The notes beneath the pieces are model-generated. The model saw nothing but the letters and a program-made list of their open reading frames with translations, was not told the origin of the DNA and did not search any database. Positions 1-6,299 of a stretch of 6,299 nucleotides of DNA are shown here, piece after piece. A program made the translations under genes and the position numbers. The stretch covers positions 1 to 6,299 of the forward strand of contig JANXNO010000491.1 in NCBI GenBank assembly GCA_025354075.1. Direction: 5' to 3'. The DNA comes from Burkholderiales bacterium. Lineage in GTDB: Bacteria > Pseudomonadota > Gammaproteobacteria > Burkholderiales > Casimicrobiaceae. Each line of letters opens with the position of its first letter. The first letter of the stretch is position 1.

Positions 1-99
1 CACCGGCATCGGCGGCATCGGGCAGTTTTTCGCTTCGTCCTGACCGGCTGATTCGGTGAGCGTTGCGGCGGGGAGGCTGTCGCCAATTTTGATGGTCAT
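1..99 (-). CDS. Peroxiredoxin-like protein, N-terminal fragment (runs off left edge)
   Basis: The minus strand reads from ATG at 99-97 through 33 uninterrupted codons to the window edge, beginning MTIKIGDSLPAATLTES. This resembles the opening of Prx5/redoxin-family peroxiredoxins, which usually start with M-x-I-K-V-G-D-x-L-P and continue to the TPTC peroxidatic cysteine motif; that motif would lie beyond the edge, so catalysis cannot be confirmed. Such enzymes reduce hydrogen peroxide and alkyl hydroperoxides in the cytoplasm using thiol donors. A good ribosome binding site, AAGGA, lies 6 bases before the ATG on the minus strand and supports this start. The stretch after residue 17 (KNCPMPPMPV at the end) is less typical of the family, so the family call is moderate. 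The gene is divergent from the phosphatase gene, with a REPIN between them. Confidence 0.55.
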   Translation of the reverse strand, partial: MTIKIGDSLPAATLTESAGQDEAKNCPMPPMPV

Positions 100-120
100 G
101 AGAAATCCTTGGGTGGTTTT

Positions 121-187
121 GTAGGAGCGGCTTCGCCGCGACCTGGGTTGCAATGCTTGCTGTGGGTCGCGGCAGAGCCGCTCCTAC
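121..187. repeat. REPIN: two REP palindromes in inverted orientation
   Basis: Two 23-base arms (121-143 and 165-187) are inverted repeats of each other with only 2 mismatches, separated by a 21-base spacer. Each arm begins, read from its outer end, with GTAG followed by GAGCGGC. Each also holds its own hairpin: GCGGC-TTC-GCCGC at 127-139 and GCGGC-AGA-GCCGC at 169-181. A GTAG head followed by a short GC-rich palindrome is the known layout of REP elements mobilised by REP-associated tyrosine transposases (RAYTs), and two inverted REPs make a REPIN. No transposase gene is in the window, so this would be a non-autonomous copy. It lies only 21 bases from the start of the minus-strand gene and 30 bases from the start of the phosphatase gene. 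Confidence 0.85.
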
Positions 188-217
188 ATCGCAAAGTAAG
201 CGAAAATTATCGTCGAT

Positions 218-994
218 ATGCATGACCTTTCTCAATACAGTGCCTTTGCGGCGCATCTGGCCGACCTCGCGCGACCGATTGCCAAACGCTATTTCCGCTC
301 CGATCTTAGGGTCATCGACAAACCGGACGCGACGCCGGTCACGCTCGCCGACATGGAAATCGAGACACGAATTCGCGAGGAGATCGCGCACGTTTACCCG
401 ATGCACGGCGTGCTCGGCGAAGAGCACGCTGACACCAATCTTGACGCCGAATGGGTGTGGGTGATCGACCCGATTGACGGCACCAAGGCGTTCACCTGCG
501 GCAAGCCGCAGTTTGGCACGCTGGTCGCGCTGACGCATCGCGGCGAGCCGGTGATCGGCGTGATTGATCAGCCGATTACTGATGAGCGGTGGACAGGTGT
601 CAAAGGCAACGGAGCCACGTTCAATGGTGCAGCGACACGCGCGAGCCGCGTGCGCAAACCGCTGGCGGAAACCATTTTGCTGATCACTGCGCCGGAGCAG
701 TTCACCGGGCCGGGCGTAGCCGCGTTCGCTCGGCTGAAGGCCGCGTGCAAGGGTGTGTATTACGGCGGTGATTGCTACAACTACGCGTTGATTGCGTCTG
801 GTCACGTTGACCTGGTGGTTGAGATGGGGCTCAAGACCGTGGACTTCGCCGCGCTGGTGAATCCGATTGTTGAAGCGGGTGGTGTGGCTTGTGATTGGGC
901 GGGTCGTTCGCTCAACCTGAAGAGCGACGGGACGATTGTGGCCGCGGCGGATCAGGCGTTGGCCGATGAAGTGCTGGCCGTGCTCGCTGGATGA
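218..994 (+). CDS. Inositol monophosphatase-family phosphatase, histidinol-phosphatase (HisN)-like
   Basis: This 258-residue protein has the metal-binding set of the Mg-dependent inositol monophosphatase superfamily: Glu68 in GEEH (67-70), then Asp84 and Asp87 in DPIDGT (84-89), and a distal Asp209 in KTVDFAAL. The wording around these motifs (LDAEWVWVIDPIDGT, GVIDQP, GGDCYNYALIASG, DLVVEMGLK) is closest to the HisN branch, which dephosphorylates L-histidinol phosphate, rather than to CysQ or classical SuhB. Many proteobacteria already have a bifunctional HisB, so the true substrate may be another small phosphate ester. No signal peptide or membrane segment is seen, so it is probably cytoplasmic. 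The ATG at 218 is the first possible start that keeps the N-terminal helix, but no clear ribosome binding site precedes it. Its stop overlaps the permease start (ATGA at 991-994), which suggests translational coupling. Family is confident, substrate is not. Confidence 0.85.
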   Translation: MHDLSQYSAFAAHLADLARPIAKRYFRSDLRVIDKPDATPVTLADMEIETRIREEIAHVYPMHGVLGEEHADTNLDAEWVWVIDPIDGTKAFTCGKPQFGTLVALTHRGEPVIGVIDQPITDERWTGVKGNGATFNGAATRASRVRKPLAETILLITAPEQFTGPGVAAFARLKAACKGVYYGGDCYNYALIASGHVDLVVEMGLKTVDFAALVNPIVEAGGVACDWAGRSLNLKSDGTIVAAADQALADEVLAVLAG

Positions 995-1758
995 TTCGTA
1001 ACCCGCTCTTCCGCGCGCTCGTCGAACGCGAAATCAAAAACCGCTTTCTCGGCGGCGCACTGTCGCCCGTGTGGTGGCTGGCGCAACCGTTGCTGTCGCT
1101 CGGCGTGTACGCGCTGGTGTTCGGCCTGTTCATGCGGGCGGCGGTGCCCGCACGTTACGGCGATAGTTTCGTCGCATACCTCGCGGTTGGGCTATGGCCG
1201 TGGCTGGCGTTTGCGGAGAGCGTGACGCGTAGCGCGACCAGCCTCATCGCGCAAGCATCATTAATTACAAAAACCGCATTGCCGCGCGCCTTTGTGCCGC
1301 TGTCGACGGTGATCGTGACATTCGCATTGAACTGGCTCGCGCTCGCGGTGATCGTGGTGCTGTTCAAGGTGCTGGGGTTCTCGATGCATGTGGGCGGCAT
1401 ATTGTTTTCGCTGCCAGCATGGATCGCGCTGTTTCTCACGGCGCTCGGTCTCGCTTGGATCGTGTCGGCGGCGCAGGTGTTGGTGCGCGATATCGACGGC
1501 ATGCTCGGGCCGCTGTTCATGTTGCTTTCGTTCGTATGCGGCATTCAGTACGGACTGGAATCGATCCCCGCTGCCTGGCGCGACATCGTGCTGGCGAACC
1601 CGTTCACGCAGGTGATCGAGCGCATGCACGACACCTATCTTGCGGGCGTTGGTTTTGCCATCGTTGATGCATATCTCGTGGCGGGCGCAGCGTTGATTGC
1701 GTGGCTCGGTTACGCGTTGTTCAAGCGTGTCGCGCCGCATGTGGACGATTACCTATGA
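991..1758 (+). CDS. wzm: ABC-2 type polysaccharide exporter permease (Wzm/KpsM/RfbA-like)
   Basis: This 255-residue integral membrane protein is the usual length for permeases that export O-antigen, capsule or similar glycans across the inner membrane. It opens with a short cytoplasmic amphipathic stretch (LVEREIKNRFLGGALSPVWW), followed by the family-typical QPLLSLGVYALVFGLFMR first helix (about 28-47) and the LAVGLWPWLAFAESV segment (about 64-80). Further hydrophobic helices lie near 105-130, 135-165, 170-190 and 225-247, giving about six. The C terminus carries the usual FTQVIERMHDTYL region ahead of the last helix. It overlaps the upstream phosphatase and the downstream ATPase genes by four bases each (ATGA), so the three are probably coupled. 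The symbol refers to the family; the exported polymer cannot be named from this sequence. Confidence 0.9.
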   Translation: MIRNPLFRALVEREIKNRFLGGALSPVWWLAQPLLSLGVYALVFGLFMRAAVPARYGDSFVAYLAVGLWPWLAFAESVTRSATSLIAQASLITKTALPRAFVPLSTVIVTFALNWLALAVIVVLFKVLGFSMHVGGILFSLPAWIALFLTALGLAWIVSAAQVLVRDIDGMLGPLFMLLSFVCGIQYGLESIPAAWRDIVLANPFTQVIERMHDTYLAGVGFAIVDAYLVAGAALIAWLGYALFKRVAPHVDDYL

Positions 1759-2927
1759 GCGAAATCCTGCTCGCTATCGACCACGTCAGCAAAACCTTCC
1801 CGCGCATCGGGCGACATGGCGCAGGCTTGGGCGCGTTGTGGCGCGTGGCAATGGCAAAGCCCTTGACCGAAGGATTCAACGCGCTGAAAGACATTCATTT
1901 CAGCGTCCGGCGCGGTGAATCGTTTGCGTTGGTTGGTGAGAACGGCGCGGGCAAATCGACGCTGCTGAAAATCATCGCGGGCGTCTTGCAACCGAGTCAG
2001 GGCAGCGTCGCGCGAACCGGAACCGTTGGTGCGTTGCTCGAACTCGGCGCAGGTTTTCATCCCGAATATTCAGGCCGTGAAAACCTCAAGCTGGCCGCTG
2101 CGTTGCAAGGGCTCGTCGGCCCGGCGTATGAAGGGAAGCTCGACGAAATTGTCAGTTTTGCCGACATCGGCGAACACATTGACGCGCCGATCAAAACCTA
2201 CTCGTCAGGCATGGTGGTGCGCCTCGGTTTTGCGCTGGTCACGGCGTTGAAACCGGATTTGCTGATCACCGACGAAGTGCTCGCGGTGGGCGACGAATCG
2301 TTTCAGAATAAATGCATCACCTGGATGGAGCGCTACCTCGCCGAAGGCGGCACGCTGCTGCTGGTTTCGCATTCGCTGTATCACGTCAAAAAGCTCACGC
2401 AGCGCGCAGTGTGGCTCGATCACGGTGCGATGCGCATGATCGGCAGCGCGAACGACGTGGCCATCGCGTATCAGGCGTTTCATGAGGCGAAGCAGGCGGG
2501 CGCGAAGCAGGTGACCGCGGCGACCGACGAGTCCGTTTTGGGGCAATATGCGGTCACGAATTTGCAAATTGAGCACAGCGATGCGGATGGTTTGACCGTT
2601 CATGGCGCACTCAAAAGTCGCGACGGTCGGCGTCCGCACGTGGCGCTTGGCATCATTCGAATGGATGGCACGCCGGTGTACGGCACCACGTCCGAAATCG
2701 ATCAAACCCAGTTGCAAGACGACGGCACAGGCAAGTTCAAGTTTGCGCTCACTTTCTCTGATTGGCGCTTGCTGCCTGGCGCGTACAAGCTTCGCGCCCA
2801 CGCGCTTGACCCGGAAGGCATGCGTTTGTACGACACCGTGGAGCGCGATTTCACGGTGTCGGGCGATTCGCGTGAGCAGGGTTTGGTGCGATTGCCGCAC
2901 GTTTGGGACGCGCCGCATCGGCTATGA
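1755..2927 (+). CDS. wzt: Polysaccharide ABC transporter ATPase with C-terminal glycan-binding-type domain (Wzt-like)
   Basis: The protein has 390 residues from the ATG at 1755. That start overlaps the permease stop (ATGA) and gives MSEILLAIDHVSKTF, a normal first beta strand; an in-frame ATG at 1701 would add 18 unlikely residues inside the permease gene. The ATPase domain has Walker A GENGAGKST (61-69), the family-typical ELGAGFHPEYSGREN (96-110), signature YSSGM (149-153), Walker B ending in Asp173-Glu174, the AVGD D-loop and switch His206 in LVSHS. Residues from about 259 to 380 form a beta-rich extension (GQYAVTNLQI, LPGAYKLRAHAL, RLYDTVERDFTV) as in Wzt C-terminal domains. In studied cases, such as Escherichia coli O9a, these recognise a modification on the glycan end before export. 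It powers the upstream permease. The length and extension argue against the shorter KpsT type. Confidence 0.92.
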   Translation: MSEILLAIDHVSKTFPRIGRHGAGLGALWRVAMAKPLTEGFNALKDIHFSVRRGESFALVGENGAGKSTLLKIIAGVLQPSQGSVARTGTVGALLELGAGFHPEYSGRENLKLAAALQGLVGPAYEGKLDEIVSFADIGEHIDAPIKTYSSGMVVRLGFALVTALKPDLLITDEVLAVGDESFQNKCITWMERYLAEGGTLLLVSHSLYHVKKLTQRAVWLDHGAMRMIGSANDVAIAYQAFHEAKQAGAKQVTAATDESVLGQYAVTNLQIEHSDADGLTVHGALKSRDGRRPHVALGIIRMDGTPVYGTTSEIDQTQLQDDGTGKFKFALTFSDWRLLPGAYKLRAHALDPEGMRLYDTVERDFTVSGDSREQGLVRLPHVWDAPHRL

Positions 2928-2964
2928 CTTTTTTCTGAAAACCCCGTTACAAATGGGCTTAGCG

Positions 2965-3000
2965 GCATAAAACGCATAAAGTCGATAAATGGCATAAACA
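2965..3000. repeat. Four tandem 9-bp units, consensus GCATAAANN
   Basis: Units start exactly 9 bases apart at 2965, 2974, 2983 and 2992. They read GCATAAAAC, GCATAAAGT, CGATAAATG and GCATAAACA. The ATAAA core is invariant and only the third unit departs at its first two bases. It starts 37 bases after the exporter ATPase stop codon and about 90 bases before the putative atp promoter. It could be a phased protein-binding array, an AT-rich up-element-like segment, or replication slippage; no known family is assigned. Confidence 0.7.
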
Positions 3001-3080
3001 GCAGCTATGCCCACGTTGAATGGTGACTACAGCAAAAAGCCGTTACCAAAACCCGAGTTAATCGTGTCAACTTTCACACA

Positions 3081-3097
3081 TTTGTGCATTGCACCAA
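3081..3097. promoter_or_regulatory. Possible operator: dyad over the atp promoter -35 region
   Basis: GTGCA at 3084-3088 and TGCAC at 3090-3094 form a perfect 5-bp inverted repeat around one central base. Two more pairs (3081/3097 and 3082/3096) follow after one mismatch. It covers the candidate -35 hexamer at 3089-3094, where a bound protein would be expected to block or modulate polymerase. It does not match CRP/Clp or FNR half-site spacing, and a dyad this short could occur by chance. Confidence 0.25.
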
Positions 3098-3118
3098 AAC
3101 GTTCTAGCTGACTATAAT
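3089..3118 (+). promoter_or_regulatory. Candidate sigma-70 promoter for the atp operon
   Basis: A perfect -10 box, TATAAT, lies at 3113-3118, followed by a GC-rich start region. The best -35 match is TTGCAC at 3089-3094 with an 18-base spacer; its first three bases fit the TTGACA consensus. Transcription would start near 3125, leaving a leader of about 110 nt before atpI. It is the strongest promoter-like signal in the gene-free region, and a constitutive housekeeping promoter ahead of atpI is expected. Confidence 0.6.
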
Positions 3119-3235
3119 CGTGGGCTTTGTTGGATTGGCATTACGCAATTGAGCCAACTACAAGAAACTACATAAACCCGGAAGTGCCGCAACATCAGCA
3201 CACACCGTGATGGAAATCTCTTTTAGTTTGCGCCC

Positions 3236-3634
3236 ATGTTGAGTGAAATCAGTCTGCAAAACCCGGCCATTGTCCGCATGCTGTATTGGCAGTTGGGCAT
3301 CACCGCCGGGTTCGCTGTGATCGCAGGGTTCATCTCGGGGGAGCATGGAGCGGTGTCCGCCATTCTGGGTGGTTTGACCAACGTTTTCGCCTCGCTGATC
3401 TATGTGTTCGTAGCAAATTTTGGTTTGATCCACTCGACGGGTGCGGGCTTATGGCCGATTCTGCGGGCGGAAATCGTGAAACTTGTGTTCATCGCAGTTC
3501 AGCTCGGTGTAATCATAAAGTTCTACGATGCGCTGGTTATCCCGGCGATGTTTACGACATTTTTAGTGACGTTGTTGGCATGGCGGGCAGCTTTGTTTGC
3601 TCGCAGTAACGACGGCACGAAACAAAACACCTGA
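3236..3634 (+). CDS. atpI: ATP synthase subunit I (AtpI)
   Basis: This 132-residue membrane protein lies at the head of the atp operon, the standard place for AtpI. It has four hydrophobic segments (about 11-31, 38-60, 75-95 and 99-121), with GGLTNVFASLIYVF and ILRAEIVKLVFIAVQLG typical of the family. AtpI is not part of the finished enzyme; family studies describe it as an accessory factor helping c-ring assembly or stability. The start at 3236 is fixed by an in-frame TAG at 3224-3226, and no other start codon lies between. No Shine-Dalgarno sequence is visible, which fits low expression of this non-stoichiometric protein. A gap of 29 bases separates it from atpB. Confidence 0.9.
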   Translation: MLSEISLQNPAIVRMLYWQLGITAGFAVIAGFISGEHGAVSAILGGLTNVFASLIYVFVANFGLIHSTGAGLWPILRAEIVKLVFIAVQLGVIIKFYDALVIPAMFTTFLVTLLAWRAALFARSNDGTKQNT

Positions 3635-3648
3635 CTCGCAAGACGTAA

Positions 3649-4839
<1,191 letters not shown>

Positions 4840-4883
4840 TCCCGAACGATTTCGCTTAAACGAATTCCAGAAAGGTCGACGTC

Positions 4884-5357
4884 GTGGGTATCAACCTAAT
4901 GACTCTGCTGCTGCAAGCGATCGGTTTCGGCATCTTCATCCTGTTTACGGTGAAGTTTGTGCTGCCGCCGCTAGCCACAGCCATTGAAACCCGTCGCCGC
5001 CAGATCGCCGACGGTCTTGCCGAAGCCGAAAAAGGCAAGGCCTCGCTCGCCACCGCGCAAAAAGAAGTCGACAAACTCATCGCTGAGGCAAAAGCCAAAG
5101 CCACCGAGATCGTCGCCCTCGCTGAAAAGCAGCGCACCGCCACCATCGAAGCGTCCAAGGGCGAGGCGAAAGTAGCGGGCGAACGTGAAAAGCAGATGGC
5201 TTCGGACGAAATCGCTCAGTTGTCGGTGAAAGCAAAAGAAGAGCTGCGCGACCGCGTCGCTGATCTCGCCATCGCAGGTGCTCAACGCATCCTGTCGCGC
5301 GAAATCAACCCGCAAGTGCATGCTGAACTGCTCAACCAATTGAAGGCCGAGCTGTAA
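4884..5357 (+). CDS. atpF: F1Fo ATP synthase subunit b
   Basis: The 157-residue subunit b is one of the two peripheral-stalk helices that hold F1 still against the rotor. A single N-terminal membrane helix (about 5-27, LLLQAIGFGIFILFTVKFVLPPL) is followed by a long charged, alanine-rich coiled coil from about 35 to 130. The C-terminal segment LAIAGAQRILSREINPQ is the region that contacts the delta subunit. The start is GTG at 4884: AAAGG at 4871-4875 lies 8 bases upstream, the length matches the family (156 in Escherichia coli), and VGINLMTL aligns with the usual NIN-type start. A later in-frame ATG at 4899 lacks a ribosome binding site and would clip the membrane helix. The gene is 44 bases after atpE and 2 bases before atpH. 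Confidence 0.96.
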   Translation: MGINLMTLLLQAIGFGIFILFTVKFVLPPLATAIETRRRQIADGLAEAEKGKASLATAQKEVDKLIAEAKAKATEIVALAEKQRTATIEASKGEAKVAGEREKQMASDEIAQLSVKAKEELRDRVADLAIAGAQRILSREINPQVHAELLNQLKAEL

Positions 5358-5359
5358 CC

Positions 5360-5896
5360 ATGGCTGAACTCGCCACCATCGCCCGTCCGTACGCAGAGGC
5401 CGCATTCGCCCTTGCGCGCGAGGGCGGCGCGTTGCCGAAGTGGGCCGACACGATGGCGACACTCGCCTCGGTGACAGCCGACGCGAAAGTATCTGCCGCC
5501 GTCGACAACCCGAAGCTCTCGGTTGAACAAAAGCAGTCGATGTTCGCAACGTTGCTCGGGGACAAACTCGACGCGGGCACCACCAGCTTCATCAACGTGC
5601 TGCTCGATGCAGATCGCGTCAAGCTGTTGCCGCAAATCAACGAGCACTTTCAGGCATTGAAGCGCGACAACGATAACGTGGCTCGCGCCACCATCGTGTC
5701 GGCATTTCCTCTGACTGAGCAGCAACGTGATGAGCTGAAAGGCGCGTTAGCCCGTCGCTACGGTCGTCAGATCGAAGCGATTGAAGAAGTCGATGCAACG
5801 CTCCTCGGCGGTGCCAAGATCATCGTCGGCGACCAAGTGATTGATCGCACCGTGGTCGGCCAATTGAACAAGATGTCACGCCAGATCAAAGCCTAA
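5360..5896 (+). CDS. atpH: F1Fo ATP synthase subunit delta
   Basis: The 178-residue delta (OSCP-type) subunit caps F1 and joins it to the peripheral stalk. The N-terminal helical bundle begins with the family hallmark [13 protein letters not shown] (8-20). The C-terminal part has [22 protein letters not shown], the conserved b-binding end of the family. Length equals the norm of about 177. The ATG at 5360 lies two bases after the atpF stop, and AAGG with GAG within the last atpF codons (5343-5351) offers a distant, imperfect ribosome binding site. Translational coupling to atpF is therefore likely, which would help keep the stalk proteins balanced. Confidence 0.96.
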   Translation: MAELATIARPYAEAAFALAREGGALPKWADTMATLASVTADAKVSAAVDNPKLSVEQKQSMFATLLGDKLDAGTTSFINVLLDADRVKLLPQINEHFQALKRDNDNVARATIVSAFPLTEQQRDELKGALARRYGRQIEAIEEVDATLLGGAKIIVGDQVIDRTVVGQLNKMSRQIKA

Positions 5897-5966
5897 GCTT
5901 CGATCTCGCCATTACACGACAACACGACAAAAACCAAACAAAACACTCCGGCTCTGGAGAAAAGTA
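5897..5966 (+). promoter_or_regulatory. CA-rich, T-free leader and ribosome binding site of atpA
   Basis: This 70-base spacer ends with GGAGA (5956-5960) six bases before the atpA ATG, the strongest ribosome binding site in the window. Bases 5914-5946 contain no T and only two G, so they can hardly fold. They start with a perfect tandem 8-mer, ACACGACA twice (5914-5929). An unstructured leader would favour strong initiation of the alpha subunit, which is needed in three copies per enzyme; that role is inferred. Confidence 0.5.
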
Positions 5967-6299
5967 ATGAATCTAAATCCCTCTGAAATCAGCGAACTGA
6001 TTAAAGCCAAGATCGCGAATCTCGATGTTGGCAGCGAAGTGCGGACCCAGGGCACGGTGGTCTCGGTGACCGACGGTATCTGCCGCGTGCATGGCCTTGC
6101 TGACGTCATGCAAGGTGAAATGCTTGAGTTTCCCGGCAACACGTTCGGCCTCGCGCTGAACCTGGAGCGTGACTCGGTCGGTGCCGTTATTCTTGGTAAC
6201 TACGAGCACATCTCTGAAGGCGACATCGTGAAATCCACGGGCCGCATTCTGTCGGTGCCAGTCGGTCGCGAATTGATTGGCCGTGTGGTTAACGCGCTC
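5967..6299 (+). CDS. atpA: F1Fo ATP synthase subunit alpha, N-terminal part (runs off right edge)
   Basis: The first 111 codons of the alpha subunit are present and open to the window end; the full protein is usually about 510 residues. The start [20 protein letters not shown] is the N-terminal helix that binds delta. The N-terminal beta barrel follows (about 25-95), with [25 protein letters not shown] and [17 protein letters not shown]. The fragment ends in [15 protein letters not shown], just where the nucleotide-binding domain begins. The Walker A motif, expected near residue 170, is beyond the edge, so the non-catalytic nucleotide site cannot be checked. The ATG is well supported by GGAGA six bases upstream. 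The genes atpG, atpD and atpC would be expected next. Confidence 0.97.
   Translation, partial: MNLNPSEISELIKAKIANLDVGSEVRTQGTVVSVTDGICRVHGLADVMQGEMLEFPGNTFGLALNLERDSVGAVILGNYEHISEGDIVKSTGRILSVPVGRELIGRVVNAL

Larger units (their letters stand above)
2928..3235. other. Gene-free region between exporter operon and ATP synthase operon
   Basis: These 308 bases carry no convincing coding region on either strand and are clearly richer in A and T than the flanking genes. They hold a tandem 9-bp repeat (2965-3000), a candidate sigma-70 promoter (3089-3118) and a presumed atp leader of about 110 nt. That leader contains the 7-base direct repeat AACTACA at 3156-3162 and 3166-3172. I see no tRNA or recognisable riboswitch. 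The ATPase gene ends in a weak GC hairpin (GCCG-CAT-CGGC at 2912-2922) followed after 6 bases by six Ts. This is too poor a terminator to call, so some read-through into the atp operon is possible. Confidence 0.6.

Noticed and set aside
153..464. 103-residue open frame starting within the REPIN
   Set aside because: It overlaps the phosphatase gene in another frame, is rich in Arg, Ser and Thr, and begins inside a repeat.
1701..1754. Upstream in-frame ATG that would extend the ABC ATPase by 18 residues
   Set aside because: The extension lies inside the permease gene, has no family similarity, and the ATG at 1755 gives both the normal N terminus and the ATGA overlap seen at the preceding junction.
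2205..2918. 237-residue open frame on the minus strand across the exporter ATPase gene
   Set aside because: It mirrors the confident Wzt-like gene, is rich in Arg and His, and shows no family motif or ribosome binding site.
2912..2934. Hairpin GCCG-CAT-CGGC followed by six Ts as terminator of the exporter operon
   Set aside because: The stem is only four base pairs, lies within the coding end, and the T run starts six bases after it, so it is too weak to call.
2965..3000. Replication-origin DnaA boxes or iterons
   Set aside because: atp operons can lie near oriC, but the units read TTTATGC or TTTATCG on the minus strand and do not match TTATCCACA well enough; no dnaA, dnaN or gid gene is present.
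3065..3078. CRP/Clp-like site TGTCA-N4-TCACA upstream of the atp promoter
   Set aside because: The half sites are four bases apart instead of six and one half has a mismatch at a key base.
3135..3157. Stem TTGGC/GCCAA in the atp leader as a riboswitch or attenuator
   Set aside because: It is a five-pair stem with a 13-base loop, no extension and no T run, which is likely by chance.

Overview
The window looks like chromosomal DNA from a gamma- or betaproteobacterium of moderately high GC. The genes are dense, and two couplings use ATGA stop/start overlaps. My best guess is Lysobacterales (Xanthomonadales). The reasons are a paired GTAG-headed REP element of the kind common in Xanthomonadaceae and Pseudomonas, and an ATP synthase c subunit with a [10 protein letters not shown] helix and an [13 protein letters not shown] loop. 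The assignment rests on recalled family patterns, not on a search.

Left part (1-2927). A minus-strand gene reads off the left edge; its first 33 codons look like a Prx5/redoxin-type peroxiredoxin. Between it and the divergent plus-strand gene lies a REPIN, two REP hairpins in inverted orientation (121-187), which fills most of the divergent intergenic space. A tightly coupled three-gene operon follows: an inositol-monophosphatase/HisN-family phosphatase (218-994), an ABC-2 permease of the Wzm/KpsM type (991-1758) and its ATPase of the Wzt type with a C-terminal carbohydrate-binding-type extension (1755-2927). The last two form a polysaccharide (O-antigen-like) exporter. No glycosyltransferase or sugar-nucleotide gene is visible here.

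Middle (2928-3235). About 308 bases hold no gene. They contain a four-unit tandem 9-bp repeat, a good candidate promoter (TATAAT at 3113-3118) with a small dyad over its -35 region, and a leader of roughly 110 nt running into the ATP synthase operon.

Right part (3236-6299). This is the start of an F1Fo ATP synthase operon in the classical order atpI-atpB-atpE-atpF-atpH-atpA; atpA is cut by the right edge after 111 codons. All the Fo catalytic residues I can check are present: subunit a Arg210, Glu219 and Gln257, and subunit c Asp69 with the Arg-Gln-Pro loop. The genes for the two subunits needed in the most and in several copies, c and alpha, are preceded by unusually low-structure leaders, one T-rich and one T-free and CA-rich. 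Each contains a short tandem duplication.

I found no clear sign of an undescribed multi-gene system. The most unusual points are the position of the REPIN between two divergent start codons, the 9-bp phased repeat, and the orphan polysaccharide exporter next to the ATP synthase operon.
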